A stretch of DNA of 43,752 nucleotides, from assembly GCA_041736705.1 (NCBI GenBank), contig JBGSTC010000030.1, positions 1-43,752 of the forward strand, read 5' to 3'. This stretch comes from GWE2-51-13 sp041736705 (GTDB lineage Bacteria > Bacillota_I > Bacilli_A > Erysipelotrichales > Erysipelotrichaceae). The position numbers were made by a program, and so were the translations under genes. Positions 42,199-43,752 of the stretch are shown here, piece by piece; positions within the stretch are counted from its first letter, which is position 1; each line of letters begins with the position of its first letter. The notes below the pieces were generated by a model. That model ran no database searches. It was not told the origin of the DNA and was given only the letters and a program-made list of their open reading frames with translations.

Positions 42199-42795
42199 AT
42201 GCCGAAAGTGTACAGTGAACAGAAGAGGGAAGAGTTACGAAACCAGATGCTTATGATCGGATTAGAACTGATCAAGAGGAACGGGATGAAGAAGATGAGT
42301 ATCGAGGAGATCACCAAGACGGTCGGGATCGCCCAAGGGACGTTCTATCACTTTTTTACCTCGAAGGAAGTCTTCGTGGTGGAAATCGCGAAGGAATATC
42401 AACGCAAGATCAATCGACACATCGAAAGAATTGTCAGTGAAAAAGGTGGGATCGATCGGGAAGACTTGAGATTGTTTTATCGCCGGACTTTTCTGGAAGA
42501 CCAAGACAGCGTGTTTCGCTACTTACGACGTGAAGACATCCAGACCTTGATTCAAAGATTACCCGAGGGTTCTTTCCAACAGCTCGAGAGCAGTCGCGAG
42601 GTGATGGAAAGAATGTTTCAGAAGGTGATCGGTCGAAACGAAGACTGTGATCTGGATGTGGTGTTCAACTGGATCCAACTGTTGAACCTGACGGTGGAGA
42701 ATAAAGACATGCTTTCTGCGGTCGCATTCGAGAAGACGTTTGATGGACTGTTGAAGGTATTGCTGAATGAGATCTTTAGAGAGAAAGAGGAGTGA
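42199..42795 (+). CDS. TetR-family transcriptional regulator
   Basis: A 198-aa protein with an N-terminal TetR helix-turn-helix (about residues 12-58, IEEITKTVGIAQGTFYHFFTSKEVF) and an all-helical ligand/dimer domain. AAGAGGGAAAT precedes the ATG. It lies within its own likely operator-controlled operon with the hydrolase gene, whose start is five bases after its stop. The ligand is unknown. Confidence 0.9.
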   Translation: MPKVYSEQKREELRNQMLMIGLELIKRNGMKKMSIEEITKTVGIAQGTFYHFFTSKEVFVVEIAKEYQRKINRHIERIVSEKGGIDREDLRLFYRRTFLEDQDSVFRYLRREDIQTLIQRLPEGSFQQLESSREVMERMFQKVIGRNEDCDLDVVFNWIQLLNLTVENKDMLSAVAFEKTFDGLLKVLLNEIFREKEE

Positions 42796-42799
42796 AACA

Positions 42800-43546
42800 A
42801 TGGAATTCAAGACATTTGGAAAAAGAGAGAATCCGGCGATTGTCCTGTTGCATGGTGGAGGACTCTCCTGGTGGTCGCTTCGTAAGATCATCTCACTGCT
42901 TGAAGACGAATACTATCTGGTTGCCCCGATCATCGACGGGCATGGGGAAGATGGGGAAACAACTTTCATCAGTATCGAAGACTCCGCCCAGAAACTGATA
43001 CGATACATCAAAGAAGAGTTGGGAGGAAAAGTCCATACGCTTTGCGGATTATCCATCGGGGGACAAATCGCAGCCGAAGTCCTTTCAAGAGAGAAAGACA
43101 TCAGTACCTATGCATTGCTGGAAAGCACCTTGGTCTATCCGATCCCCGGAACCCGCTTGCTTACCGTTCCGATGTATTCCATGGCCTATGGATGGTTGAA
43201 GAACAAATCCTTTGCGAAACTACAAGCGAAATCCTTGTTTGTGACGGAGGACCTCTACGATCTCTATTACCAAGATTCACTGAAGATCTCAAAGCAATCT
43301 TTGATCAACATCACCCTAAGCAACGGGGAATATTCGATCAAAGACGGATTGAAAGATACGAAAGCGAAAGTAAGTATCGTGGTAGGTGGAAAAGAACTGG
43401 GCATCATGAAGAAGTCGGCCAGAGCGTTGACTGAAGCGATTCCCGGAAGCGAGCGGATCGAGTTCGCGAAGTACGGACATGGCGAATTGAGCTTGGTCCA
43501 TGCCGAAGAGTATGTCGACGTGCTGAAGAAACTGTGGATGAAATAA
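42800..43546 (+). CDS. Alpha/beta hydrolase
   Basis: This 248-aa cytosolic protein has the alpha/beta hydrolase fold: oxyanion region LLHGGG near residue 19, nucleophile elbow GLSIGG near 84-89 (Ser), and a late His in KYGHGELS near 227. The acid residue is probably the Asp or Glu in VVGGKELG. The start has AGAGGAG upstream, and an in-frame ATG at 42767 lies inside tetR. It is probably the regulated partner of the TetR protein. Substrate unknown; an esterase/lipase-type role is likely. Confidence 0.85.
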   Translation: MEFKTFGKRENPAIVLLHGGGLSWWSLRKIISLLEDEYYLVAPIIDGHGEDGETTFISIEDSAQKLIRYIKEELGGKVHTLCGLSIGGQIAAEVLSREKDISTYALLESTLVYPIPGTRLLTVPMYSMAYGWLKNKSFAKLQAKSLFVTEDLYDLYYQDSLKISKQSLINITLSNGEYSIKDGLKDTKAKVSIVVGGKELGIMKKSARALTEAIPGSERIEFAKYGHGELSLVHAEEYVDVLKKLWMK

Positions 43547-43568
43547 AGAAAGACCCTGCTCGCTAAAC

Positions 43569-43752
43569 TGTACCCCATAGAGTAGACACGAAATAAAACA
43601 CGTGACTCCCTTATGGGGTTTTACTATACTAAGAAAAGAGGATGAAAAATGGCAAAAGTAAGATTCACCCAGGAAGAAATCGAAGCATTAAAAGGAAATC
43701 CGTATGTTACTCGGGTCAGTGAAAAGTCTGTCAGTTTTTCGCAAGAATTCAA
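43569..43752 (+). mobile_element. Left end of an IS3-family element (partial)
   Basis: The element begins with TGTACCCCATAG at 43569. Near the end, ACCCCATA (43572-43579) is inverted as TATGGGGT (43612-43619), a fold that can block outside transcription. A promoter (GTGACT 43602-43607, TATACT 43625-43630, spacing 17) drives the first orf. The rest lies beyond the window. Confidence 0.65.
43649..43752 (+). CDS. IS3-family transposase OrfA, N-terminus (partial)
   Basis: The first 34 codons are visible: MAKVRFTQEEIEALKGNPYV opens the protein, which continues TRVSEKSVSFSQEF. This is the usual start of the HTH-bearing OrfA of IS3 elements in Bacillota. AGAGGATG precedes the ATG. The fragment at 1-117 may be the end of a related copy. 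Confidence 0.75.
   Translation, partial: MAKVRFTQEEIEALKGNPYVTRVSEKSVSFSQEF

Noticed and set aside
1..43752. Window as a composite transposon between two IS3 copies
   Set aside because: The enclosed DNA is mainly core biosynthetic and repair genes with uniform composition; the two ends are not shown to be identical copies.
1..43752. CRISPR array, rRNA, tRNA genes or replication origin
   Set aside because: No regularly spaced repeats, cloverleaf, rRNA core sequence or DnaA-box cluster was seen on either strand.

Overview
The window reads as a moderate-GC, low-complexity stretch of a Bacillota chromosome. The standard code is used: TGA is a stop throughout and tryptophan is TGG. Ribosome binding sites are strong GGAGG types. 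A lipoprotein-anchored MetQ, a LysM/M23 cell-wall peptidase, AddAB recombination proteins, T-box and purine riboswitch control, and a long one-chain PurL together suggest a walled relative of the Erysipelotrichia/Izemoplasma/Haloplasma side of Bacilli. That placement is inference; no rRNA gene is present to confirm it.

Layout. 1-141: tail of an IS3-family transposase, abutting a HAD phosphatase gene. 135-6680 (minus): addB-addA-HAD operon. 6727-9862: a DMT-family transporter, an unknown 267-aa protein and a membrane-anchored XRE regulator; then a YigZ-family gene on the minus strand (9889-10500). 10547-23955: a complete ten-gene IMP/AMP pathway operon, purE-K-L-C-F-M-N-H-D-B, almost every junction overlapping by 1 to 8 bases. 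Its leader carries two attenuators in series: a 5' switch-like stem plus terminator of no class I recognise, then a canonical guanine riboswitch with its own terminator. 24113-26722: a PfkB sugar/nucleoside kinase followed by two tandem paralogous small membrane proteins and a DUF6933/pRiA4-ORF3-like protein. 26769-30807: a methionine-specific T-box driving an M20 amidohydrolase and the methionine ABC importer metN-metI-metQ. 30834-30970: a strongly paired RNA element ending in a terminator. 31058-32345: LysM-G5-M23 peptidase with an inverted-repeat-rich promoter. 32382-36437: a PAS-GGDEF-hemerythrin diguanylate cyclase, a YcaQ-like protein, a cysteine-bearing unknown protein and a DUF2703 protein.

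36440-41040 is visibly more A+T rich and differs in codon use from its surroundings. It holds a four-helix membrane protein, a PLD-SF2 helicase-DUF3427 protein, a convergent MutT-like Nudix hydrolase and a membrane-anchored NERD protein. It looks like an acquired, possibly defence-related, island. 41228-43546 is a small regulated locus (SDR dehydrogenase, TetR regulator, alpha/beta hydrolase). The window ends inside the left end of another IS3-family element.

The most interesting items are the orphan switch upstream of the guanine riboswitch, the helicase/Nudix/NERD island, the structured RNA after metQ, the methionine-linked M20 hydrolase, and the paralogous small membrane proteins beside the PfkB kinase.
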